NCBI GenBank assembly: GCA_963801715.1
Contig: CAWDGB010000008.1
Span: 124,001 to 188,000 of the forward strand
Origin: CAVVJA01 sp963801715
GTDB lineage: Bacteria; Actinomycetota; Actinomycetes; Mycobacteriales; Jatrophihabitantaceae
Direction: 5' to 3'
DNA length: 64,000 nucleotides
Shown here in pieces: positions 44,928 through 53,105 of this stretch. The first letter of the stretch is position 1; each line of letters opens with the position of its first letter. Below the pieces are notes generated by a model that was not told the DNA's origin, ran no database searches, and saw only the letters and a program-made list of their open reading frames with translations. The position numbers and the translations under genes were made by a program.

Positions 44928-46358
44928 ATGGCTGAGGCTTCGGAGCACTCGGTACGGATACTCATTCTCGGTGCGGGCCTAGGTGGCCTGGCTACGGCGA
45001 TGCTCCTGGCTCGCGACGGGTACGAGGTCACCGTGCTCGAACGCGACGCGGCCCCGCCGCCACCGCCGGAGCGCGCAGGCGTGGCATGGGACGGCTGGCA
45101 GCGGCGCGGCGTCAACCAGTTCCGGCTGCCGCACTTCATGCTTCCTCGTTGGTGGGAGCAGCTGCGGGCCGAGCTGCCGGAGCTCGGTAACTCGCTGCAA
45201 GCCGCGGGTGCGCTGCGTCTGAACGTGATGGGGGCGCTGCCGGTCGCGCGGCGTGGCGCCATGCGCGAGGGCGACGAGCGATTCGAAACCGTTACCGGCC
45301 GCCGCCCGATACTCGAAGCCGCTCTGTCAGCCGCGGCTGAGGCTGCCGGGGTAACCATCCGGCGCGGCGTCGCCGTCACCGGCGTGACGACTGACTGGCA
45401 CTGGCGGGTGCCTCGGGTGACCGGAGTGCTCACCGAGGACGGCGCCGCGATCACCGCTGACCTGGTAGTCGACTGCGGTGGCCGGCGCTCGGCGCTCAGC
45501 TCGTGGCTGCAGGCGGTCGGCGCGCGGCGTCCGGCCGAAGAGCGAGCGGACTGTGGATTCGTCTACTACGGCAGGCATTTCCGCTCGCGTACGGGCGAGC
45601 AGCCGGTCGTGCTCAATAGCCTCCTGCAGAGCTATGACTCGCTGTCGATCATCACGTTGCCCGCCGACAACGGCACCTGGAGCGTGGTGCTGACAACCAG
45701 CAGCCGGGACAAGACGCTGCGGGTGCTGCGCGAGCCGGCCCGATGGCACGCGGCTGTCGCTCGTTACCCGCTCGTCGCACATTGGGCAGACGCCGAGCCG
45801 ATCTCCGATGTGGATGTGATGGCCGGCATCGAGGACCGGTACCGTCGCCTGGTGGTCGACGGCCACCCGGTCGCCACCGGCGTAGTCCAGGTGGGCGATG
45901 CATGGGCGTGCACCAACCCGTCGGTCGGCCGGGGCGCGACGATCGCGCTCATACACGCCCGCGTGCTGCGCGACCTGTTGCGGGACACCAACCTTGCGGA
46001 CCATGACAAGTTCGCCCGCCGCTTCGACGAGTTGACCGCTGAGGCCGTCGAGCCGCTGTACCGGGCGACGCTCTGGTATGACCGGCATCGGCTCGCCGAG
46101 ATCGACGCAGACATCGCCGGCACCCCATATCGCACTGACGACCTGCGGTGGCTGACGAGCAAGGCGCTCTTCGCGGCGAGCCTCGCTGATCCGGACCTGA
46201 CCCGGGCGTACTCGGCCGTGGTGTCCTTGATCGCCACGCCCGACGAGGTGCTCGCCCCGCCCGGTGTGCTCGACCGGGTCATCGCGCTCGGCATGGGCGC
46301 CGCGCAGTACCCGCTGCCGGGCCCGACCCGCGCCGAGCTGCTCGGCGCGATCGCCTGA
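44928..46358 (+). CDS. FAD-dependent oxidoreductase/monooxygenase-like
   Basis: A 476-residue flavoprotein: dinucleotide-binding ILILGAGLGGLATAMLLARDGYEVTVLERD at the N terminus (GxGxxG), GRRPILEAALSAAAEAAGV, LVVDCGGRRSALSSWL, and the second FAD motif VQVGDAWACTNPSVGRGATIALIHARVL (GD). The order matches class A flavin monooxygenases/geranylgeranyl-reductase-like proteins. Substrate unknown. ATG 44928 follows GGTGGAGGTGCGAT. It sits 21 bases before an alpha/beta-hydrolase, forming a likely two-gene catabolic unit under the upstream ATPase regulator. Confidence 0.88.
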   Translation: MAEASEHSVRILILGAGLGGLATAMLLARDGYEVTVLERDAAPPPPPERAGVAWDGWQRRGVNQFRLPHFMLPRWWEQLRAELPELGNSLQAAGALRLNVMGALPVARRGAMREGDERFETVTGRRPILEAALSAAAEAAGVTIRRGVAVTGVTTDWHWRVPRVTGVLTEDGAAITADLVVDCGGRRSALSSWLQAVGARRPAEERADCGFVYYGRHFRSRTGEQPVVLNSLLQSYDSLSIITLPADNGTWSVVLTTSSRDKTLRVLREPARWHAAVARYPLVAHWADAEPISDVDVMAGIEDRYRRLVVDGHPVATGVVQVGDAWACTNPSVGRGATIALIHARVLRDLLRDTNLADHDKFARRFDELTAEAVEPLYRATLWYDRHRLAEIDADIAGTPYRTDDLRWLTSKALFAASLADPDLTRAYSAVVSLIATPDEVLAPPGVLDRVIALGMGAAQYPLPGPTRAELLGAIA

Positions 46359-46379
46359 GCCGTTCGGAAGGAACGTGAG

Positions 46380-47240
46380 ATGAACGTCAACCTTGGGGAC
46401 GTGACCCTGCATGTACGGGTTACCGGCACCGGCGTCCCGGTTGTCCTGCTGCACGGCTGGCCGGACACCGGTGACCTGTGGCGGCATCAGGTATCCGCGC
46501 TCACCACGGCCGGATACCGGGTCGTCGCGCCGGACCTGCGCGGCTTCGGCAGGTCGAGCAAGCCGACCGACCTCGCTGCCTACACCGCACCCATCCTGGT
46601 CGCCGACGTCATCGCCCTGCTGGACGCACTGGACATCCGTCGCGCCCACCTGGTCGGTCACGACTGGGGCGCCGCAGTCACCTGGCTGACCGCGGCGCTG
46701 GCGCCCGATCGCGTCGCGTCGATGACCGCGCTGTCGGTCGGTCATCCGGCTGCGTTCCGGTCGGTCGGCAGGCGGCAGCGGGAGATGTCGTGGTACATGC
46801 TGCTGTTCCAGTTCGCCGGCATCGCCGAACGGTGGCTCTCGGCCGACGACTTTCGCAACCTGCGCGAATGGTCGGCGCACCCGGACATCGAGCTTGTCGT
46901 CGAGCGGCTGGCGGACCCCGCGGCGCTGACCTCGAGCCTCGCGCTGTACCGCGCGATCCTGCCGCCGGAGTCGCTGGTCGAGCCGCCGACGCCGCTGCCG
47001 CCGGTCACCGTGCCGGTGATGGGTGTGTGGAGCACCGGCGACTTCGCACTGGCCGAGGGCGGCATGACCGGCTCGGCCCGGTACGTGACCGGCCCGTGGC
47101 GATACGAGCGCGTCGAGGACGCCGGCCACTGGCTGCAGCTCGACGCCCCCGACAAGGTCAACGACCTGCTGCTCGACTTCCTCGGTCTCCAGCCGGAGAC
47201 GGCGGGCCACGCTCTCGTTCGCCTCGCAGAGCGCGGCTAG
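46380..47240 (+). CDS. Alpha/beta-hydrolase (epoxide hydrolase/dehalogenase-like)
   Basis: A 286-residue hydrolase: VPVVLLHGWPDTGDLWRHQV, VVAPDLRGFGRSSKPTDLAAY, nucleophile elbow LVGHDWGAAVTWL (Asp), and EDAGHWLQLDAPDKVNDLLLDFL with the catalytic His. The D nucleophile fits epoxide hydrolases and haloalkane dehalogenases rather than serine esterases. It starts 21 bases after the FAD oxidoreductase stop with GGAAGGAACGTGAG upstream, so the pair is likely co-translated. A monooxygenase plus epoxide hydrolase is a sensible order of reactions (inference). Confidence 0.9.
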   Translation: MNVNLGDVTLHVRVTGTGVPVVLLHGWPDTGDLWRHQVSALTTAGYRVVAPDLRGFGRSSKPTDLAAYTAPILVADVIALLDALDIRRAHLVGHDWGAAVTWLTAALAPDRVASMTALSVGHPAAFRSVGRRQREMSWYMLLFQFAGIAERWLSADDFRNLREWSAHPDIELVVERLADPAALTSSLALYRAILPPESLVEPPTPLPPVTVPVMGVWSTGDFALAEGGMTGSARYVTGPWRYERVEDAGHWLQLDAPDKVNDLLLDFLGLQPETAGHALVRLAERG

Positions 47241-47344
47241 AACGTTCGCGTCGCGCGGTGCGGCCGTCAGCGACAACTCGTAGCGCATTACCCGGCGGTC
47301 AGCGCCAGCGAGAACACAGCAGAACGTTCACCGGCGGCTGTCTA

Positions 47345-47390
47345 TTGACGCAATCAATCGGTTGCAATAATATAGCAACCGATTGATTGC
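47345..47390 (+). promoter_or_regulatory. Sigma70-type promoter overlapped by perfect 16-bp palindrome (ArsR operator)
   Basis: -35 TTGACG (47345-47350), 17-base spacer, -10 TAATAT (47368-47373). A perfect inverted repeat, GCAATCAATCGGTTGC (47350-47365) and GCAACCGATTGATTGC (47375-47390) with a 9-base AT spacer, covers the -10 and the transcription start. Binding would block RNA polymerase. The ArsR encoded as the second gene is the obvious ligand. Confidence 0.85.
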
Positions 47391-47408
47391 TATTTGCTGG
47401 AGGTCGTG

Positions 47409-47840
47409 ATGGGTTTTCCTGATCGCATCGAGCGGACCGTGCAGATCGCGCACCCGCCGAGCAAGGTGTGGGCGGCGCTCACCACGGCCGAGGGACTTGC
47501 CGCCTGGTTCGGCAACGAGGCGTCGATCGACCTGCGCCCGGGTGGGTCGGCCCGGATGAGCTGGACCGACGGGTTCACGGTCGACATGCGGGTGGAACGG
47601 GTGGAGCAGCCGACAGTGTTCGGGTTCACCTGGCAGATCTATGGGCTGCCCAAGGAGGATCCGCGCCGGACCTACGTCGAGTTCACGCTCGAACCGGTCG
47701 GTGCGGGCACGCGGCTGACGGTCGTCGAGAGCGGTTTCGCCCAGTTGCCCGCCGACGCCCACCGCACGGCGTACGACGGCAACACCAAGGGATGGGCGAG
47801 CGAGCTGGGCGAACTGGTCAGCTACCTCGATGCCGGCTGA
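47409..47840 (+). CDS. AHSA1-type SRPBCC protein
   Basis: A 143-residue Bet v1-fold protein of the activator-of-Hsp90-homologue class: IERTVQIAHPPSKVWAALTTAEGLAAWFG, RPGGSARMSWTDGFTVDMRVERVEQPTVFGFTWQ, YVEFTLEPVGAGTRLTVVESGF and GWASELGELVSYLDAG. ATG 47409 follows TGGAGGTCGTG. It overlaps the ArsR gene by 11 bases. AHSA1-ArsR pairs are common in actinobacteria; the ligand is unknown. Confidence 0.9.
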   Translation: MGFPDRIERTVQIAHPPSKVWAALTTAEGLAAWFGNEASIDLRPGGSARMSWTDGFTVDMRVERVEQPTVFGFTWQIYGLPKEDPRRTYVEFTLEPVGAGTRLTVVESGFAQLPADAHRTAYDGNTKGWASELGELVSYLDAG

Positions 47841-48189
47841 TATCGAGGCGATCGCCGAGCAGGTCTTTACCGCCCTGGCCGACCCGACCCGCCGCGCCAT
47901 CCTGGCCGCGCTGGCCGCTGAGGGCCCGTCGACGGCCACGGACCTGGCCGATCGGCTGCCGGTCACGCGGCAGGCGATCGCCAAGCACCTGGCCCTAATG
48001 GCCGAGGTCGGTCTGGTGACGGCCGAACACGGAGAGCGGCGCCGGGTCCGGTACCGGCTCCGTTCGGCGCCGATGCAGGTGGCGCAGCAGTTCCTGGCTG
48101 CGCTGGCACGCGACTGGGACCGCCCGCTCGAGGCGTTGACGGAGCACCTCGACCGGTCCGCCCGCAAGCGCACTACAACCCCGCTCTAG
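47830..48189 (+). CDS. ArsR-family transcriptional repressor
   Basis: A 119-residue winged-helix repressor: VFTALADPTRRAILAALAAEGPSTATDLADRLPVTRQAIAKHLALMAEVGLVTAEHGERRRVRYRL. There is no CxC metal motif, so it is not a classic arsenic sensor. It is coupled to the AHSA1 gene and probably binds the palindrome at 47350-47390, giving negative autoregulation of the whole four-gene operon. Confidence 0.93.
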   Translation: MPADIEAIAEQVFTALADPTRRAILAALAAEGPSTATDLADRLPVTRQAIAKHLALMAEVGLVTAEHGERRRVRYRLRSAPMQVAQQFLAALARDWDRPLEALTEHLDRSARKRTTTPL

Positions 48190-48205
48190 GAATCCCGAGG
48201 CAACC

Positions 48206-48925
48206 ATGCCTGATCACCGATTCACCGCTGCTTTCGCAGTCGACCGAAGCCCGGCGGAAGCCAACCCGAGCCCCGCCGAGACCACGAGGGTTGGCCCGGC
48301 CGTGCTGACCGCGACGCTCGGGCTCGCCGCCGCCTCCTGGGTGATCGCGGTCTGGCAGATGAACGGAATGGATATGGGCGCCGCCACCGAACTCGGTTCG
48401 TTCGGGTTCTTCGCCGCGCTGTGGATCACGATGATGGTGGCAATGATGCTGCCGAGCACGGCCCCGGCCGTCGTCAGACATGTTCGTGCCGGTCGTCGGG
48501 TGCTCGCCGGGCCGCTGTTCGTCTGCTCCTACCTTGCCGTGTGGGCACTCCTGGGCGCTGTGATCTACGTGGTGTATCGGCCGCACGGGGCCGTCGCCGC
48601 CGCCGCCGTTGTGATCGCAGCCGGCGTCTACGAGTTCACGCCGCTCAAGCGGCACTTCCGCCGGCGCTGCCGCGAGAGCGTCCGCTCCGGATTCGAGTTC
48701 GGGCTCTGCTGCGTCGGCTCGAGCATCGGACTAATGCTGATGCTGGTCGTGCTGGGCGTCATGAGCGTCATCTGGATGGCGGTAATCACCGTCGTCGTTT
48801 TCGCCCAGAAGCTCATGCCCGCAAAGGCCCCTGTCGACGTGCCGCTGGCCCTCGCGATCGTCGGGCTCGGTGTCTGGATCGCCATCGCACCCGCGTCAGT
48901 TCCCGGACTCATCCCAACGATGTGA
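48206..48925 (+). CDS. DUF2182 family membrane protein
   Basis: A 239-residue membrane protein with the DUF2182 signature: WVIAVWQMNGMDMG, LWITMMVAMMLPSTAPAVV, VYEFTPLKRHFRRRCRES, the SGFEFGLCCVGSSIGLMLML segment and WMAVITVVVFAQKLMP. Met-, Cys- and His-rich positions near the membrane suggest metal binding (family inference). It is third in the operon, 16 bases after arsR. Confidence 0.88.
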   Translation: MPDHRFTAAFAVDRSPAEANPSPAETTRVGPAVLTATLGLAAASWVIAVWQMNGMDMGAATELGSFGFFAALWITMMVAMMLPSTAPAVVRHVRAGRRVLAGPLFVCSYLAVWALLGAVIYVVYRPHGAVAAAAVVIAAGVYEFTPLKRHFRRRCRESVRSGFEFGLCCVGSSIGLMLMLVVLGVMSVIWMAVITVVVFAQKLMPAKAPVDVPLALAIVGLGVWIAIAPASVPGLIPTM

Positions 48926-48937
48926 AGGAGAGAACGA

Positions 48938-49702
48938 ATGACCATTCACAAGACCGGAACACGTGAAGAGTGGCTCGCAGCCCGGCTGGACCTGCTCGCC
49001 GCCGAGAAGGAGCTGACCCGGCGCAGCGACGAACTGGCACGGCAGCGGCAGGAACTCCCGTGGGTTCGCATCGACAACGAGTACGTCTTCGACACCGACG
49101 AGGGCACCGCGTCACTCGCCGATCTGTTCCGAGGACGCTCGCAACTGCTCATCTACCACTTCATGTTCGGACCCGACTACGAGGCAGGCTGCCCGTCCTG
49201 CTCGGCAATAGCCGACGGCTTCAACGGCTCCGTCGTCCACCTCGCCAACCATGACGTCACCCTCTGCGCAGTGTCACGGGCTCCACTGGCGAAACTGCAG
49301 GCCTACAAGCAGCGGATGGGCTGGAGCTTCCCCTGGGCGTCCTCGTCCGAGAGCGAGTTCAACTACGACTTCCACGTCACCCACACCACGGAGGAGTGGC
49401 AGTCCGGAGGCGTCGAGTACAACTTTCGCACCGTCGACCTCCGGCTGCCGGGGACCGGCGAGGAGAACCCCTTCGTCGCTGCGATCACCTCCAGCGTCGG
49501 AACGGACTGGCCGACCTACCGCACAGAAGGGCCCGGCATGAGCGCCTTCGCGCTCGACGACGGCGTCATCTACCACACGTACTCGACCTACGAGCGCGGC
49601 GTGGACGCCATCTGGGGCATGTACCCGTGGCTCGACCGCGCACCACTCGGCCGCAACGAGACCGGCATGTGGTGGCGACGCCACGATGAGTATGTCGCCT
49701 AG
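48938..49702 (+). CDS. DUF899 family thioredoxin-like protein
   Basis: A 254-residue protein of the DUF899 family: TREEWLAARLDLLAAEKELTRRSDELARQRQELPWVRI, SLADLFRGRSQLLIYHFMFGPDYEAGCPSCSAIADGF (Cys-x-x-Cys-like site) and the end YHTYSTYERGVDAIWGMYPWLDRAPLGR. It has a thioredoxin fold and unknown substrates. It starts 12 bases after the DUF2182 stop with GAAGGAGAG upstream and closes the operon. Confidence 0.92.
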   Translation: MTIHKTGTREEWLAARLDLLAAEKELTRRSDELARQRQELPWVRIDNEYVFDTDEGTASLADLFRGRSQLLIYHFMFGPDYEAGCPSCSAIADGFNGSVVHLANHDVTLCAVSRAPLAKLQAYKQRMGWSFPWASSSESEFNYDFHVTHTTEEWQSGGVEYNFRTVDLRLPGTGEENPFVAAITSSVGTDWPTYRTEGPGMSAFALDDGVIYHTYSTYERGVDAIWGMYPWLDRAPLGRNETGMWWRRHDEYVA

Positions 49703-49724
49703 CGAGTCCGCGAAGAATCCACAG

Positions 49725-49748
49725 GCGCCGGCGCGCTGTGCCGGGCGC
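49725..49748. terminator. Hairpin between convergent DUF899 and xylB genes
   Basis: GCGCCGGC and GCCGGGCGC pair with one bulge around a 7-base loop. Its place between two convergent stops fits a bidirectional terminator. Confidence 0.45.
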
Positions 49749-49764
49749 AGCCCGCTCCCCGACC

Positions 49765-51186
49765 CTATTGCCCGGCGGGAACACCCGAGTCCAACTGGCG
49801 GACGGTGAGGTCTCTTGCCGCGCCGTACCTCTCCCGAATGCCGGAAACGAGGTCGGCTTCGTAAAGCTGCTCCTCGGTCGAACCCCACGCTGGAGGATGC
49901 GGCGCGCCGCGCAGTGTCCAGGCGGCCTGGATAGCGGCTCCGTTCGCGACGTACTCACCGGGTGATGGCACCGCCACCGGGTGGCCGAGTATCGACGGGG
50001 CGATTCGCCGTACCGCCTCGGATCGTGCGCCGCCACCCACCAGGATGATGCGATCGATACGCGCACCGTGGCTTTCCAAAGCGTCAAGACCGTCCGCAAG
50101 TCCGCACACCAGGCCCTCGATCGCGGCCCGGGCGACGTGGGCGGACGTGCTATTGCGCAGCGTGAGTCCGTGCAGAGCACCAGTTGCGTCGGGCCGATTG
50201 GGGGTGCGTTCGCCTTCGAGATAAGGCACCAGGACCAGACCATCGGACCCGGGCGGCGCCGTGATAGCCAGCTCGGACAGCGTGAGGTGGTCGACACGGA
50301 GCATCGCCGCGGCGGAGTCCAACACTCGCGCCGCGTTGAGTGTGCAGACAAGCGGTAGGAACTCTCCTGTCGCGGATGCGAATCCGGCCACAGTTCCGGT
50401 GGGGTCTGCGGTCGGCGACGGGCTGACTGCGCATACCACACCGGATGTGCCGATTGAGACGACCACATCTCCAACGGCTGCGCCGACTCCGAGTGCCGCG
50501 GCTGCGTTGTCGCCGGCTCCTGGACCGAGCAAGGCTCCGCTCGCAGCGTGACCTGCCGGCCGGTTGGGGTCCAGCACGGCCGGCACATCCGGCTCGCGGC
50601 CCAGCGCCAACCGCAGCAGGTCAGGACGGTACGTCCCGGTTGCCGGCGACCAATATCCGGTGCCGCTTGCGTCGCTTCGATCAGTGGTCAACGACCTGCC
50701 ATCCGTAGCACCCGCCAACTTCCAGGTGAGCCAATCGTGCGGTAGGCAGACCGCGGCTGTGCGGGCCGCACTCGCGGGTTCGTTTTCGGCCAGCCACCGC
50801 AGTTTGGTGACGGTGAATGAGGCGACGGGCACCGAACCGACAGCTTCAGCCCAAGCCCTGGGACCACCCAGCTCGGCGACAAGATCCTCGGCGGCCTGCG
50901 CGGATCGAGTGTCGTTCCATAGCAGGGCCGGCCGGACGACCGTCCCGTCCTCATCGAGGCAGATCATCCCGTGCTGCTGCCCACCCACCGCGATGGCCGA
51001 CACGTCATCAAGGCTGCCGGCTGCGCGCGCCGCCTCTTCCAGCGCGATCCACCAGGTCTGCGGATCCACTTCGGTACCGGTCGGATGCGTCGAGCGCCCT
51101 TCCCGGATCAGCTCGCCCGAATCCGCGTCCCGGATGACGACCTTGCATGTCTGGGTCGACGAGTCGATACCTGCCACAAGGGACAT
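49765..51186 (-). CDS. xylB: Xylulokinase
   Basis: A 473-residue FGGY-family kinase: N-terminal phosphate loop LVAGIDSSTQTCKVVIRD, AIAVGGQQHGMICLDEDG, ALLWNDTRSAQAAEDL, and in the second domain VVVSIGTSGVVCAV and LVPYLEGERTPNRPDATGALHGLTL, then IILVGGGARSEAVRRIAPSILGHPV (adenosine motif). Order and length fit XylB, which phosphorylates D-xylulose to xylulose 5-phosphate for the pentose phosphate pathway. It ends the minus-strand polyol system; a polyol dehydrogenase upstream could supply the xylulose (inference). Confidence 0.93.
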   Translation of the reverse strand: MSLVAGIDSSTQTCKVVIRDADSGELIREGRSTHPTGTEVDPQTWWIALEEAARAAGSLDDVSAIAVGGQQHGMICLDEDGTVVRPALLWNDTRSAQAAEDLVAELGGPRAWAEAVGSVPVASFTVTKLRWLAENEPASAARTAAVCLPHDWLTWKLAGATDGRSLTTDRSDASGTGYWSPATGTYRPDLLRLALGREPDVPAVLDPNRPAGHAASGALLGPGAGDNAAAALGVGAAVGDVVVSIGTSGVVCAVSPSPTADPTGTVAGFASATGEFLPLVCTLNAARVLDSAAAMLRVDHLTLSELAITAPPGSDGLVLVPYLEGERTPNRPDATGALHGLTLRNSTSAHVARAAIEGLVCGLADGLDALESHGARIDRIILVGGGARSEAVRRIAPSILGHPVAVPSPGEYVANGAAIQAAWTLRGAPHPPAWGSTEEQLYEADLVSGIRERYGAARDLTVRQLDSGVPAGQ

Positions 51187-51229
51187 GCGGTCTCCTACCC
51201 GCTCAAGCCAAACAGCATGAGTCGATCAC

Positions 51230-52024
51230 TTAGCAACGGGCCTGGGGACGCTCGGCCAGCTCGTGGACGTGCGCTTCGATCCACCGTTGGGCGCGCCGAT
51301 ACATGCTGGCTGTGCGTGTCCACGTTTGGGTAAAGGCCGGATGACCCCGATTGCTGCCATCCTCGATGATTTCGGCGATCCAGTCGTTTGCAGCTATCGC
51401 AGCTTGGGCGGCTTTCCAGCGGACTTCGGGTGAGGCTCCGTAGCTGTCCAGCAAAAGCCGGAACCGTCTGATGCCACGACCGTGGCGCGAGTCAACAACG
51501 TCGCGGGGGTCGAGCAGCGGCGCCCAAAAGCAGCCTGCGACAGCCAGCTCCCATGCGACGCAGCCTGGCGCGGCAAGGTCGAAGTCAATCAATCCGACTG
51601 CGGCGCCGTTGCTGAAGATGACGTTCGCTGGGTTGGTGTCGTTGTGGGTGACAAGCGATCCGCGCCACCGAGCCGGCACCGCGCGTTGCCAGCGATCGGT
51701 ACCGGGGTTGAAGGCGACCACGTGCTGGTGATAGTTACGCAGCAGCTCCGCGACGGTGACCAGGGCGTCGTCGGTGAGCGCCCACTCGGGCGGCGGAGGG
51801 TACGCGGCGCGGCCCTCGATGTAGCTGAGGACCTCGGTTTGACCGTGGGTGCCGAGGACACGGGGCGAGCCCGTGAATCCTGAGCTCTCCAAGTGCCGCA
51901 GGAGCTGGTGGACGGCCACACTGTGGCGGCCCAGCGGCCGATGCACCGTATCGCCGATGCGCCGAACGAGGCCGCGGTTCGCTGTGCCTCCAGGCAGCAG
52001 GTCAGCGTCAGACACGAGCTGCAT
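51230..52024 (-). CDS. APH-fold phosphotransferase in polyol cluster
   Basis: A 264-residue kinase-like protein: HRPLGRHSVAVHQLLRHLE, EVLSYIEGRAAYPPP, the catalytic loop LVTHNDTNPANVIFSNG (HxDxxxxN) and VGLIDFDLAAPGCVAWEL (metal-binding Asp). The family includes aminoglycoside, choline and methylthioribose kinases. It overlaps the SorC regulator end by 17 bases and lies 43 bases before xylB, so a role in sugar metabolism rather than drug resistance is plausible. It may instead be a passenger. Confidence 0.85.
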   Translation of the reverse strand: MQLVSDADLLPGGTANRGLVRRIGDTVHRPLGRHSVAVHQLLRHLESSGFTGSPRVLGTHGQTEVLSYIEGRAAYPPPPEWALTDDALVTVAELLRNYHQHVVAFNPGTDRWQRAVPARWRGSLVTHNDTNPANVIFSNGAAVGLIDFDLAAPGCVAWELAVAGCFWAPLLDPRDVVDSRHGRGIRRFRLLLDSYGASPEVRWKAAQAAIAANDWIAEIIEDGSNRGHPAFTQTWTRTASMYRRAQRWIEAHVHELAERPQARC

Positions 52025-52994
52025 CGGCGGAGGTCGGATCGGCCGGATGGCTTCCGGACGCGGACTCGACGAGTTGTCGTGCGAGCGCGGAGTGGGTCAC
52101 CAGGCTGGTTACCAGCCCACCTGTGAGCGCGGAACGCACGGCGTCGACCTTGCCTTCGCCGTAGGCGATACCAAGGACGTCCTTGATCGCTGCCAGCTGT
52201 TGCCCGGTTACTCCGATGATCCGTTTGCTCAACGGGCTGATCACCTCCCTGCCGTCGCGGTCGATGAGTACCCCGGAGATCTCTCCGACGACCCCGGCGC
52301 GCCGGACACGCTCCCGGGTCTCGGGCTCTACCGCATCGAAGATGGTTGACAGCCCTTTGGCCCAGGCGCCGATACCGACCACCGCGACGGTAACTGCCGG
52401 CAGCAAGGCGGCCGCGTGCATCACGTCCGGCTGTCGCCTGAGGGCGCGTGCAGTCGCGGCGTCGGCGACGACGAGCGGGGCGTAGTACACGTGCGCGGGG
52501 CCGCCACCGACCCGCGCCACCCTCCGTACGAGTTCGAGTACGTCGCTCGCATCCGGACGCGACAGCGCACCGGTCAGCTGAACGACAGGGCACGGGGCGA
52601 AGTCGGTCAGCGCCGTCCCGATCGCACTCAGCGACCGGCCCCAGGCGAGGCCCAAGACGTCATCGGCGGTGACCAGTTCTTGGAGCAACTCGGCGGCCGC
52701 TTCGCCGAGATGGCCGCGCAACGCAACCTCGCTATCGTCCGGAATATCGATCACTACGGCATGCGCCAAGCCGAACGTCGACTGAAGACGCATCGAAAGA
52801 TCGGTATCGATTGACCCCTCGTGCTCGATCACGATGCGAACGAGGCCGGATCGGCGGCTCGCCTCGAGAAGTCGGGCGACACGAAAGCGGCTGATGTTGA
52901 GTTCGGCGGCAATATCGCTCTTCGATCGGCCGTCGAGGTAATAGCCGCGGGCCACACGGGACATCAACATCAGCTGCGCCGGCCCGGTCCGCAC
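52008..52994 (-). CDS. SorC/DeoR-type sugar-binding transcriptional regulator
   Basis: A 328-residue regulator: N-terminal HTH YYLDGRSKSDIAAELNISRFRVARLLEASRRSGLVRI, then the SorC sugar-binding domain (DDVLGLAWGRSLSAIGTAL, VVQLTGALSRPDASDVLELVRRVA, HVYYAPLVVADAATARAL, VAVVGIGAWAKGLSTIF, GVTGQQLAAIKDVLGIAYGEGKVDAVRSAL). Effectors of this family are sugar phosphates. Start GTG 52994. A palindrome CGCTCACCTGAGCA lies 30 bases upstream, matching two more before the transport operon. Confidence 0.92.
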   Translation of the reverse strand: MRTGPAQLMLMSRVARGYYLDGRSKSDIAAELNISRFRVARLLEASRRSGLVRIVIEHEGSIDTDLSMRLQSTFGLAHAVVIDIPDDSEVALRGHLGEAAAELLQELVTADDVLGLAWGRSLSAIGTALTDFAPCPVVQLTGALSRPDASDVLELVRRVARVGGGPAHVYYAPLVVADAATARALRRQPDVMHAAALLPAVTVAVVGIGAWAKGLSTIFDAVEPETRERVRRAGVVGEISGVLIDRDGREVISPLSKRIIGVTGQQLAAIKDVLGIAYGEGKVDAVRSALTGGLVTSLVTHSALARQLVESASGSHPADPTSADAARV

Positions 52995-53023
52995 GTCGAT
53001 CCATCCCCCTCAAGGCCACCGAC

Positions 53024-53037
53024 CGCTCACCTGAGCA
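53024..53037. promoter_or_regulatory. Putative SorC operator, site upstream of the regulator gene
   Basis: CGCTCACCTGAGCA: same 6-2-6 architecture as the two sites at 57.3-57.4 kb, with one terminal mismatch. It lies in the 111-base gap between the dehydrogenase stop and the regulator start. Confidence 0.7.
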
Positions 53038-53105
53038 GCTCAACTGCCAGTTTGGCACAGGCTCGAGTTCCGGCGCGGCAAAGGCCCCTTCCTCGGCGCA
53101 CGCCG

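Noticed and set aside
45327..47288. 653-codon open frame on the minus strand
   Set aside because: It lies opposite the FAD oxidoreductase and hydrolase genes, is Arg/Gln/Gly-rich without any domain, and arises from the high GC content.
51230..52024. APH-fold gene as an aminoglycoside resistance gene
   Set aside because: Its overlap with the SorC gene and place before xylB argue for a metabolic role; no resistance-specific motif was recognised.
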